DNA of 6,341 bases, from contig DAOVFI010000146.1 in NCBI GenBank assembly GCA_030673005.1, positions 1-6,341 of the forward strand, given 5' to 3'. Below are positions 1-6,172 of this stretch, in pieces. Within the stretch, counting starts at the first letter, position 1. Each line of letters opens with the position of its first letter. Source of the DNA: Planctomycetales bacterium (GTDB lineage Bacteria; Planctomycetota; Phycisphaerae; SM23-33). Both the position numbers and the translations under genes were made by a program. The notes beneath the pieces were generated by a model that searched no databases, was not told the DNA's origin, and saw only the letters and a program-made list of their open reading frames with translations.

Positions 1-1482
1 CTTGAGGCGACCCGCCCGGAGTTAAGGTTCGAGACGGACCGCCGCCGGACCATGCTGCTGGGCGTCAACGCCTCGATCATCGGCAATTTCCTCAAGGCAT
101 GCGTCTTCGGCTGGAAGGTCAGTTCGTACCGCCAGTTCAACGACGAATACGACATCACCGTCCGCCTGGCCGAATCGCAACGGAGGAACATCCGGGACCT
201 CCTCCGCCTGCACATCCCCAACGACGCCGGCCGATCCGTGCCGCTCAGTTCGCTGGGGCAGTTCAAGCACCACGGCGGATTCGGAACCATCAACCGCGTG
301 AACCGCAAACGCGTCGTTACCCTCACCGCCGACGCCGAAGGCCGGCTCGATACTGAAGTACTCGAGGACGCCCAGAGCCGCCTGGACCCGCTTGGCCACT
401 CGCCCCTCATAGAGCGGGACATCCGCGACTTCCCGAAGTTCAGCCGGGCGCTGCGGGACGGCGACGGGCGGGATACAGGCCCGGCCGGGCGTATATGGAA
501 ACTCCTGGACAAAGAAACCCGCGAAGTTATCGAGAAGATCGCCGGCGCAGATAAAACGGACGACAAAGATAAGACCAATATCATCGCGGGGCTGAATAGG
601 GTCATCGAAAAAGAAGATTTCTATCGCGAGGAGGACTTCATAGGCGTCGAACTACCGGAAGAGGCGAAGAAACTCATCTCCCGCCTCCAAAAAAGCCGCT
701 CCAGATGGTTTTTTTCACTCCGTCGCGACGACGACCTCTCCGACAAGGAGGTCCGCCGCCTCAACCGCGTATTGTTCGAGTCGGCGCTGCCGGAACTTAT
801 CGTTCGGCGCGAGCGTATTACCCTGCCGCAGGGTTATTACATCCGCTACGCCGGGAAGAAGGAAGAACAGGAAAAGGCGACGGCCTTCCTGTCAAAGGCG
901 TTCGCCTTTGCGATTCTGCTGATCGTGCTGATATTGGTTGGGCAGTTCAATACGCTCTCGGCGCCGTTTATCATCATGACGACGGTTGCCCTCTCGATGA
1001 TCGGCGTCCTGGGCGGGTTGTTAATCTGCCGGATGCCGTTCGGGGTTATCATGACGGGCGTGGGCGTAATCAGCCTTGCCGGGGTGGTGGTCAACAACGC
1101 CATCGTCCTGCTGGATTATACGCGTCAGTTGCAGAAGCGGGGCATGGACGTCGTTGCCGCCGCCCTGGAGGCCGGCGCAACCCGTCTCCGCCCGGTGCTC
1201 CTGACGGCGGTTACCACAATCCTCGGCCTGCTGCCGATGGCGACGGGAGTGAGTATCAACTTCCACAAGATGGTACTGTCAACCGATAGCGAGTCCAGCC
1301 AGTGGTGGGCGAGTATGGCCATAGCGGTTATCTTCGGTCTGGGTTTCGCGACGGTGCTGACACTGATAGTCGTGCCGACGCTGTACGTAACGCTCTACCG
1401 GGCGGCGGCCCACTTCGGACTGGGAGGGTTGGAAAAACCCGAAGAAGAACACGCCGAACACCTCGAGTCACTGTGGGAATAA
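1..1482 (+). CDS. RND efflux permease, C-terminal part (5' end outside window)
   Basis: This is the C-terminal part of an inner-membrane proton-driven RND exporter (AcrB/HAE1-like), the pump of a tripartite envelope efflux system. The frame is open from base 1, so the ATG at 52 is internal: bases 1-51 already encode family-typical sequence (RPELRFETDRRR). In order I see the end of the second periplasmic loop (DC/PC-like; DEYDITVRL, VPLSSLGQF), a charged insert at about 394-820, LPQGYYIRYAG at 823-855, then five membrane segments matching TM8-TM12. TM10 reads VVNNAIVLLDY, so the AcrB Lys940 position appears to be Asn, as I recall for many non-AcrB RND proteins. TM11 keeps RLRPVLLT (codons 1183-1206), matching AcrB Arg971 and Thr978. 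The TM4 Asp pair lies outside the window. The tail is acidic (KPEEEHAEHLESLWE). Substrate cannot be inferred. The family call is very secure. Confidence 0.95.
   Translation, partial: LEATRPELRFETDRRRTMLLGVNASIIGNFLKACVFGWKVSSYRQFNDEYDITVRLAESQRRNIRDLLRLHIPNDAGRSVPLSSLGQFKHHGGFGTINRVNRKRVVTLTADAEGRLDTEVLEDAQSRLDPLGHSPLIERDIRDFPKFSRALRDGDGRDTGPAGRIWKLLDKETREVIEKIAGADKTDDKDKTNIIAGLNRVIEKEDFYREEDFIGVELPEEAKKLISRLQKSRSRWFFSLRRDDDLSDKEVRRLNRVLFESALPELIVRRERITLPQGYYIRYAGKKEEQEKATAFLSKAFAFAILLIVLILVGQFNTLSAPFIIMTTVALSMIGVLGGLLICRMPFGVIMTGVGVISLAGVVVNNAIVLLDYTRQLQKRGMDVVAAALEAGATRLRPVLLTAVTTILGLLPMATGVSINFHKMVLSTDSESSQWWASMAIAVIFGLGFATVLTLIVVPTLYVTLYRAAAHFGLGGLEKPEEEHAEHLESLWE
394..820 (+). other. Extra charged domain inserted in RND periplasmic loop
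   Basis: In ordinary RND pumps the segment aligned to codons up to about 393 (AQSRLDPL) is followed within a few residues by the LP-x-G-Y motif, which here starts at 823. Here about 140 residues intervene, rich in Lys, Arg, Asp and Glu, without a membrane segment or signal. By comparison with AcrB the insertion falls in the PC1 porter subdomain, on the periplasmic side. Two similar helix-pair units can be seen: codons about 505-621 (LLDKETREVIEKI then LNRVIEKEDF) and about 652-792 (ELPEEAKKLISRL then LNRVLFESALP). The boundaries come from my memory of the family, not an alignment. Function is unknown. Confidence 0.7.
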
Positions 1483-1612
1483 TAACAGTTCTCGCTCGTT
1501 ATTACTGTTGTCTCGAAAAACACGATGGAAGTTCCTCAAGCGAGTCGATAGAATTCAGTAAGGATAGGATTACCGTAGTGGCAAACACCTCGCATTATTC
1601 AGGAAATGTCAT
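1483..1612. other. Spacer between RND gene and wecA-like gene
   Basis: This 130-bp gap has no convincing gene. Just after the RND stop are two mutually exclusive weak stems: TAATAAC 1480-1486 with GTTATTA 1498-1504, and AACAGT 1484-1489 with ACTGTT 1504-1509. Both are AT-rich and neither is followed by a T run, so they do not make a good intrinsic terminator. TAGAAT at 1549-1554 resembles a -10 box (5 of 6), but no good -35 lies 16-18 bp upstream. AGGAA at 1601-1605 is the ribosome binding site of the next gene. A promoter for the next gene is likely somewhere here but cannot be pinned down. Confidence 0.5.
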
Positions 1613-2773
1613 ATGGATGGAATGATTTCACCGACAGACGTTCTGGCGGGGATCTGGCCGCTGGCGATCCTTTCCTTCCTCGTAAGCGTTATGCTTACCC
1701 CGCTGGTCCGCTGGATCGCCTATCGGACCGGGATCGTCGATCGCCCGGACGATATGCTCAAGCCACACGCCCGGCCTGTTGCATATCTGGGAGGACTGGC
1801 GATCTGTGCGGGATTTCTGGTTGCCCTGATCGTCGGATCGGTCCCTCACCCACATCTCTGGCCGCTGGCAATCACAATCGGAACCGCGACTATTGTGATC
1901 ACACTGACGGGTCTGCTGGACGACCTGATGGACCTGAAACCGCGAACAAAAGTCGCGGGGCAGGTAATCGCTGCCGGGATACTCTTCATAGGTCTGTGCA
2001 CGGCCGGTATCCACATCTCGGCGGCGAGGATGTTCCTGGCGCCGTTCGGTGTTTCGGCTCCGGTCTGGCTGGCGGCGGTGTTCTCGGCCTGCCTGACCGT
2101 GGTCGTGGTGATAGCCGCCTGCAACGCCACCAACCTGCTGGACGGGCTGGACGGACTGTGCGGCGGCGTAACGGGCATCATAGCACTGGGATTCGTCGCC
2201 CTGACGGTGTATCTGGCCTGCTACGGGCACCATGCCACTGAGGGCACCGACCAGTTCCGGGTGATACTCTGTCTGGTGATGGCCGGCGCCGTACTGGGCT
2301 TTCTACCTTACAATATCCCGCCGGCGAGCATCTTTCTGGGCGACGCCGGTTCGATGTTGCTGGGGTTCTTCGTAGCCACTATGATGATGCTGTTCGCGCT
2401 GGAGGGAACAATGCGGTGGTTCCTGGCCGCCTGCGTGATCTTCGGGCTTCCGATCATAGACACGGCCCTGGCGGTCGTTCGCCGACGTATCGCCGGTGTA
2501 AGCATCTTCGCCGGCGACCGCAGCCATCTGTACGACCAACTCGTCGATCGCGGTATGAGCGTCAGGACAGTCGTCAAACTGTTCTACGCCCTGTCGCTGC
2601 TGGCTGCGGTGATGGGGACGTTGCAGGCGATCTTCCTGCGGATCAGGTATGCTCTGCCCCTGGATATCGGCATCCTGATTGCGGTGGCTGTCATTTTCAT
2701 CGCCAAAGACATGGTCCGCCCCAACAATCATATCGTCCCCGGCGGTTCCGAAACCGATTCAGAGACGCTCTGA
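1613..2773 (+). CDS. wecA: WecA-like polyprenyl-phosphate HexNAc-1-phosphate transferase
   Basis: This integral membrane enzyme moves a HexNAc-1-phosphate (GlcNAc-1-P in WecA) from its UDP sugar to undecaprenyl phosphate on the cytoplasmic face, the priming step of polysaccharide synthesis. All MraY/WecA family blocks are present in 386 residues: GIVDRPDD with the HARPVAYLGGLA stretch after TM1, the Mg-binding LLDD at residues 101-104, NATNLLDGLDGL at 171-182, FLGDAGS at 241-247, and GDRSHLYDQLVDRG from 301, where WecA/TagO proteins have their HxxxR-type loop. About ten hydrophobic segments surround these. The start at 1613 is chosen because AGGAA (1601-1605) sits at good spacing; the in-frame ATG at 1622 is too far. 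MraY proper is less likely, because the C-terminal loop lacks the MraY histidine cluster and the neighbours are polysaccharide genes. Its 3' end overlaps wecB by 15 bp. Confidence 0.93.
   Translation: MDGMISPTDVLAGIWPLAILSFLVSVMLTPLVRWIAYRTGIVDRPDDMLKPHARPVAYLGGLAICAGFLVALIVGSVPHPHLWPLAITIGTATIVITLTGLLDDLMDLKPRTKVAGQVIAAGILFIGLCTAGIHISAARMFLAPFGVSAPVWLAAVFSACLTVVVVIAACNATNLLDGLDGLCGGVTGIIALGFVALTVYLACYGHHATEGTDQFRVILCLVMAGAVLGFLPYNIPPASIFLGDAGSMLLGFFVATMMMLFALEGTMRWFLAACVIFGLPIIDTALAVVRRRIAGVSIFAGDRSHLYDQLVDRGMSVRTVVKLFYALSLLAAVMGTLQAIFLRIRYALPLDIGILIAVAVIFIAKDMVRPNNHIVPGGSETDSETL
2759..2773. repeat. Perfect inverted repeat containing both convergent stop codons
   Basis: The overlap of the two convergent genes is exactly TCAGAG-ACG-CTCTGA, 6-bp arms around a 3-base centre. 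The TGA at 2771-2773 ends the wecA-like frame, and the complement of TCA at 2759-2761 is the TGA that ends wecB. As a result both proteins end in near-identical residues, SETL and SERL. It could form a short stem in both transcripts, but neither side has a T run, so a terminator role is only a possibility. Confidence 0.6.
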
Positions 2774-3850
2774 CAGAATCGAGACTATCCGCTCGGCGGC
2801 GTGACCGTCCCAGAGGGGCGGTATCTGAGGGGTGCGGCCCTCGCCCGCCATAATCCGCCGCCAGGCCTGGAGAATCTTCTCCGGGTCCGTCCCGACAATC
2901 TGGTTGGAGCCGACTTCGGCGGTGATCGGCCGTTCGGTATTCTCCCGCAGCGTGATGCACGGCACCTTCAGGATGGTCGTCTCTTCCTGTATGCCGCCAG
3001 AATCGGTCAGGACCAGCCTGGCCGAAGATGTCAACTTCAGGAAGTCCAGGTAGCCTACAGGGTCGATCAGTCGCAGTCCGGGCATATCTTCAACGCGTCT
3101 GGCCAGGAGCGAACCGGTCAGGTTCCCGCGCGTCCGCGGATGGATCGGGAAGATAATCGGCAGGTCGCGCTGGATTACCTCGAGTGCGTCGAGTATTCGC
3201 CCGAGCACGTCCGGGTCGTCCACGTTGGCCGGACGGTGCAGCGTCAGAACGGCGTAATCGCCATCCGTCAGTGACAGTTCGTCCAGGATCTTCGAGGCGT
3301 CGGCCTTTGCCTTGTTGGCAAGCAGCGTGTCGATCATCACGTTTCCGACGAGGAATATCTTCTCGTCCGGGACGCCTTCGCGGCCTAGATTTTCGACGCC
3401 GCCGGCCTCGGTGCAGAACAGGTAATCGCTGATGGCGTCGGTCAGGATGCGGTTAATCTCTTCGGGCATTGTCCGGTCGCCGCTTCGCAGACCGGCCTCG
3501 ACGTGGATGAGGCGGACGCCCAGTTTGACTGCGACCAGTCCGCAGGCGATCGTGCTGTTGACGTCGCCGACGACCAGGACGGCGTCGGGCCTGCGTTCGA
3601 GGACGACCGGCTCGAACGATTTCATTATCTCGGCCGTCTGGACCGCGTGTGAGGCCGAGCCGACGTCGAGGTTGATGTCGGGTTCGGGTATGCCCAGCTG
3701 GCGGAAGAACAGGTCGCTCATTCGCTCGTCGTAGTGCTGCCCGGTGTGGACCAGGACGGCATTGATTGAGGCATGCCGCCCGAAGGCCTCCATCAGAGGC
3801 GCGATCTTCATGAAATTCGGCCTGGCGCCGACGACGTTGATGATTTCCAT
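2759..3850 (-). CDS. wecB: UDP-N-acetylglucosamine 2-epimerase (non-hydrolysing)
   Basis: This cytoplasmic enzyme interconverts UDP-GlcNAc and UDP-ManNAc, supplying ManNAc (and after oxidation ManNAcA) units for surface polysaccharide. The 363-residue length is typical, and the GT-B-fold motifs are complete: GARPNFMKIAP (8-18), HTGQHYD (35-41), GDVNST (95-100), HVEAGLRS (116-123), MPEEINR (128-134), LTLHRPANVD (202-211), HPRT (237-240), TDSGGIQEE (282-290) and ITLRENTERP (299-308). The residues matching E. coli WecB Asp95, Glu117, Glu131 and His213 are present (D96, E118, E131, H205). The start is supported by AAGGAAG on the minus strand (3856-3862), 5 bases from the ATG. The gene points against its neighbours: convergent and overlapping with the wecA-like gene, divergent from the flippase gene. 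No wecC-type dehydrogenase is in the window, so the final sugar could be ManNAc or a derivative. Confidence 0.95.
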   Translation of the reverse strand: MEIINVVGARPNFMKIAPLMEAFGRHASINAVLVHTGQHYDERMSDLFFRQLGIPEPDINLDVGSASHAVQTAEIMKSFEPVVLERRPDAVLVVGDVNSTIACGLVAVKLGVRLIHVEAGLRSGDRTMPEEINRILTDAISDYLFCTEAGGVENLGREGVPDEKIFLVGNVMIDTLLANKAKADASKILDELSLTDGDYAVLTLHRPANVDDPDVLGRILDALEVIQRDLPIIFPIHPRTRGNLTGSLLARRVEDMPGLRLIDPVGYLDFLKLTSSARLVLTDSGGIQEETTILKVPCITLRENTERPITAEVGSNQIVGTDPEKILQAWRRIMAGEGRTPQIPPLWDGHAAERIVSILSERL

Positions 3851-3968
3851 TTCATCTTCCTTACGAGAACGTCATACCGTATCCTGTTATAAAGGTTATA
3901 TCGGCTTGCGATTACAGTTGCGAATGGATATTGCTTGTTATTTATCGGATTGAGAAGGAGCGGTCGGC
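3851..3968. promoter_or_regulatory. Divergent promoter region between wecB and flippase gene
   Basis: This 118-bp AT-richer gap must hold the start signals for both directions. On the minus strand the best candidate is TTCGCA (complement of 3919-3924), an 18-bp spacer, then TATAAC (complement of 3895-3900), giving a leader of roughly 40 bases for wecB. On the plus strand TTGCGA (3918-3923), 17 bp, TTTATC (3941-3946) is possible but weak. TTGCGA occurs twice, 12 bp apart (3906 and 3918), and GTTATA occurs twice, 9 bp apart (3886 and 3895), the second forming part of TATAA-AGG-TTATA. These repeats could be operator half-sites. The boxes use the E. coli consensus, which may not apply here. Confidence 0.35.
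3955..3960 (+). promoter_or_regulatory. Strong ribosome binding site fixing the GTG start of the flippase
   Basis: AAGGAG lies 8 bases upstream of GTG 3969. There is no ATG nearby in that frame, so this site decides that the flippase starts at a GTG codon and places its first residues as MRIRSRS. Confidence 0.8.
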
Positions 3969-5465
3969 GTGCGCATACGCTCTCGCAGTATTATCATTAT
4001 TATAAGCAGGACCCTCCGCCAGGCAACGACGATAGGGCTGGGAGTAGTTCTCGTCCGGCTGGTCGGCAAGGAGGTTGTCGGAACATATAATCAGGTTTTT
4101 CTGGTTTATATGTTCCTTGCCGGCATGCTGTCGCTTCAGATCGAACACAGCCTGTACTATTTTATTCCCAAGCTGGGGCGTGAAGAGAGGGCTACTCTCC
4201 TGGCGCAGACGTTTCTTATTTCGCTTGTAACGGCTGCGCTTGTCGGGGGCATGATGTTTTTCGGCGCGGATCTGATCGCCAGACGTTTTAATAACCCGGG
4301 CTTGGCGCCTTTATTACGTATTTTCAGTCTGTATCCCTTCGTTGAGAGGTTTGCGATACTTATTCCGGCGTTTATGATCAGTCTTGACCGGCCCTGGCGG
4401 GCGGGGGTGTACAGTCTGGCCGAAGGGTTGGGTCGGGCCGCTGTGGTAATCGGTGCGGTCGCGCTTGGATATAACCTCTCGACAGTAGTCTGGTCGATGG
4501 TGACGGTAGGTGCGGTTGTCGTTTTAGTCGGTTGCGCCGACATGGTGCGATTGTCTTTGCCCGGTCGGTGGCGACTGAAACCGCGGCTTGTCCTTGAATT
4601 ATGGAGGTTTTCCTGGCCGCTCTGGGCGACGATGATCGTCGGCGTAATAAACGTCAGGTTCGACAAGTTGCTCATATCCAGTTTTTTTGATCCGGCGGAT
4701 TTTGCCGTGTACTACTACGGCGCGCTTGAGTTGCCTGTCGTTGCCACGGTTACCGCCGGTGTCGGCGCAGCGATGATGCCCGATCTTGTTACACTGGTGG
4801 ATAAGGGCAGGCAGTCGGACGCGCTGAATATCTGGCAGGAAGGCGCGCGTAAATGCAGCCTGATAATCTTTCCATGCTTCGCCTTTTTCCTTGCCGTGGC
4901 CCCGGACCTGATGGTTCTTCTATACGGCGGGGGGTATCGGATGGCCGCCTGGCCGTTTTCCATCTACCTCTGCGCTTTGCCTATTCGCGTAGCAATTTAC
5001 GCCACAATATTTCGTGCGATGGGTAAGACCGGGCCTGTGGCCGTTACGGCGGTCCTGGCATTGATAATAAATATCGTCATCAGCACGACACTCGTGCTGG
5101 TGGGTCGTAAATCGTTTTTGTCGTTTATAGGTCCGAGTATAGGAACGGTCTGCGCGCAGTTCGCGGCTGCGGCATTCCTTATCTGGCAATTGGGTCGGAT
5201 CATGGACGTTCCGGTACGGCGTGTCTTGCGTTGGAAGGAACTCGGCGGGACTTTCCTGCTCAGCGTGGTCTGCGGGCTGATTGTGTTTTTAATCCCCCTT
5301 TCCGGACTGGCGGTCCCTGTCAGGCTGGCGGTCAGGGCCGGGGTCTTTACCGCTGTTCTGGCTAGCGCGGCTTTGTTGATGAGAATGATCCATGACGATG
5401 AAAAAGAACTCCTGATGATGCCCATCAGGACGATCCGTAGGATTATTGGACGAAAAAAAACCTGA
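3969..5465 (+). CDS. Wzx-like polysaccharide flippase (MOP superfamily)
   Basis: This polytopic inner-membrane protein is predicted to flip lipid-linked oligosaccharide repeat units from the cytoplasmic to the periplasmic side. Its 498 residues are mostly hydrophobic, with about 12-14 membrane segments from residue 8 to about 475. The N-terminal pattern is typical of polysaccharide biosynthesis (PST/MATE-like) transporters: SRTLRQATTIGLGVVLVRLVGKEVVGTYNQ, then YYFIPK around residues 63-68. A second half begins near VINVRFDKLLIS, a family-typical spot at the start of the C-terminal lobe. The tail is basic and cytoplasmic (RTIRRIIGRKKT). The start is GTG with AAGGAG upstream. Its composition is visibly more AT-rich than that of the two genes to its left. 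An eight-A run (5453-5460) precedes the stop. Flippases of this family are too variable to name the substrate, and a lipid II flippase-like role is a less likely alternative given the context. Confidence 0.88.
   Translation: MRIRSRSIIIIISRTLRQATTIGLGVVLVRLVGKEVVGTYNQVFLVYMFLAGMLSLQIEHSLYYFIPKLGREERATLLAQTFLISLVTAALVGGMMFFGADLIARRFNNPGLAPLLRIFSLYPFVERFAILIPAFMISLDRPWRAGVYSLAEGLGRAAVVIGAVALGYNLSTVVWSMVTVGAVVVLVGCADMVRLSLPGRWRLKPRLVLELWRFSWPLWATMIVGVINVRFDKLLISSFFDPADFAVYYYGALELPVVATVTAGVGAAMMPDLVTLVDKGRQSDALNIWQEGARKCSLIIFPCFAFFLAVAPDLMVLLYGGGYRMAAWPFSIYLCALPIRVAIYATIFRAMGKTGPVAVTAVLALIINIVISTTLVLVGRKSFLSFIGPSIGTVCAQFAAAAFLIWQLGRIMDVPVRRVLRWKELGGTFLLSVVCGLIVFLIPLSGLAVPVRLAVRAGVFTAVLASAALLMRMIHDDEKELLMMPIRTIRRIIGRKKT
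5410..5430 (-). terminator. Possible minus-strand terminator hairpin inside flippase 3' end
   Basis: TCCTGATG (5410-5417) and CATCAGGA (5423-5430) form a perfect 8-bp stem with a 5-base loop. Read on the minus strand the stem is followed by GTTCTTTTTC, resembling an intrinsic terminator tail. On the plus strand no T run follows. No minus-strand gene is seen to the right, so if real it would stop antisense transcription. It may also be chance within coding sequence. Confidence 0.3.
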
Positions 5466-5483
5466 ATGTGTACACTTATTATT

Positions 5484-5524
5484 TGTAACAGGCAGGCGCC
5501 AACATGGAAGCCTGAACGGTTACA
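5484..5524 (+). repeat. Inverted repeat in gap between flippase and acyltransferase
   Basis: TGTAAC (5484-5489) pairs with GTTACA (5519-5524), and the adjoining AGGC (5490-5493) pairs with GCCT (5510-5513), leaving GAACG as a bulge on the 3' side. ACAGGCAG also occurs as a direct repeat within and beside the arms (5488-5495 region and 5522-5529). No T run follows, so it is not a classic terminator; an RNA stem or protein site is possible. The rest of this 86-bp gap holds TGTGTACAC-like palindromic sequence near 5467-5475 and the AAGGA ribosome binding site at 5541-5545. Confidence 0.35.
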
Positions 5525-5551
5525 GGCAGTTATAATCTTGAAGGATTTGCA

Positions 5552-6124
5552 ATGTTTCTTCCCATGAGAATTAAAAAGCGAATTCGGAATACGGCGTTCG
5601 GTCGATGGTACATTAATTATGTACAAGTGCCGTTCGGTCTGCGATTCCTGAATTTTCTGGTTCATCGAATACTCCGGGTGACGCCTTCAGCACAGTGGGG
5701 CATCAATTTTACTTCCCGCGTGGCCGTTCCTGGTAACCTTCACCTCGGCAGGGGTGTTGATCGCTCGCTCGCGGCCTCGGGTAGTTGCTACATACAGGCG
5801 CACAACGGTGTCTATATAGGTGATGAGGCGCTGTTCGCGCCGGGTGTGAAGATTATTTCCGCGAATCATTCTCTTGATAAAATGGACGAATCGGAGCCAG
5901 GCCCGCCGATTCGTATCGGGCGTCGCTGCTGGCTTGGGGCGAACGCCGTAATCCTTCCGGGCGTGGAACTGGGCGACTGTGTGATCGTCGGGGCCGGCGC
6001 CGTGGTAACGAAATCTTTTCCGTCGGGGAGCATCGTAGCGGGTGTGCCAGCCAGTGTCATCGGTACGCGCAGGATTGTTCTGCCGGAACAGGACGATCAG
6101 TCGGCGCCGGCGGATGGCGGGTGA
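5552..6124 (+). CDS. Hexapeptide-repeat O-acyltransferase (LbH family)
   Basis: This is predicted to be a cytoplasmic trimeric left-handed beta-helix acyltransferase, most likely adding acetyl from acetyl-CoA to a sugar hydroxyl of the polysaccharide or its precursor. The 190 residues start with a basic stretch (residues 6-12), then hexapeptide-like coils from about residue 57: VAVPGNLHLGRGV, YIQAHNGVYIGDEALFAPGVKIISANHSLD, IRIGRRCWLGANAVILPGV, and VIVGAGAVVTKSFPSGSIVAGVPASVIG. His106 in SANHSLD matches the catalytic histidine of the maltose/galactoside/xenobiotic acetyltransferase group. It is chosen to start at 5552 because AAGGA (5541-5545) lies 6 bases upstream; ATG 5564 in frame is a possible later start. 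The C-terminus (PEQDDQSAPADGG) looks disordered. The acyl donor and acceptor sugar cannot be told from sequence. It lies 86 bp after the flippase and 48 bp before the next glycosyltransferase gene, probably in one operon. Confidence 0.9.
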   Translation: MFLPMRIKKRIRNTAFGRWYINYVQVPFGLRFLNFLVHRILRVTPSAQWGINFTSRVAVPGNLHLGRGVDRSLAASGSCYIQAHNGVYIGDEALFAPGVKIISANHSLDKMDESEPGPPIRIGRRCWLGANAVILPGVELGDCVIVGAGAVVTKSFPSGSIVAGVPASVIGTRRIVLPEQDDQSAPADGG

Positions 6125-6172
6125 ATTTGACTGCACGCGCCAAAGCGCCGATAACCTATCTCAGGTGTCCTG

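Noticed and set aside
1480..1509. Possible terminator after the RND gene
   Set aside because: The stems are 6-7 bp, AT-rich and alternative to one another, with no T run after them.
1579..1594. Sigma-54-like element TGGCA...CGCA with correct GG-to-GC spacing upstream of the wecA-like gene
   Set aside because: It would start transcription near 1605, inside the ribosome binding site at 1601-1605, leaving no usable leader, and the -12 part matches poorly.
1302..1625. 107-codon plus-strand frame spanning the RND end and the spacer
   Set aside because: Most of it is the RND gene read in another frame; it has an Arg/Gly-rich shadow composition, no good ribosome binding site, and runs into the start of the next gene.
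3744..3953. 69-codon plus-strand frame reaching into the divergent promoter region
   Set aside because: It is mainly the antisense of wecB and shows no recognisable motif or ribosome binding site.
5453..5460. Run of eight A near the flippase stop as a programmed frameshift site
   Set aside because: It lies three codons before the stop, and slippage would only alter the last residues; no downstream fused domain was seen.
5531..5536. Perfect TATAAT box before the acyltransferase gene
   Set aside because: No -35 match lies at 16-18 bp, and the predicted start would fall within the ribosome binding site at 5541-5545.
6136..6149. GCGC-CAAA-GCGC hairpin between the acyltransferase and glycosyltransferase genes
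   Set aside because: The stem is only 4 bp with no T run, so it is expected by chance in GC-rich DNA.
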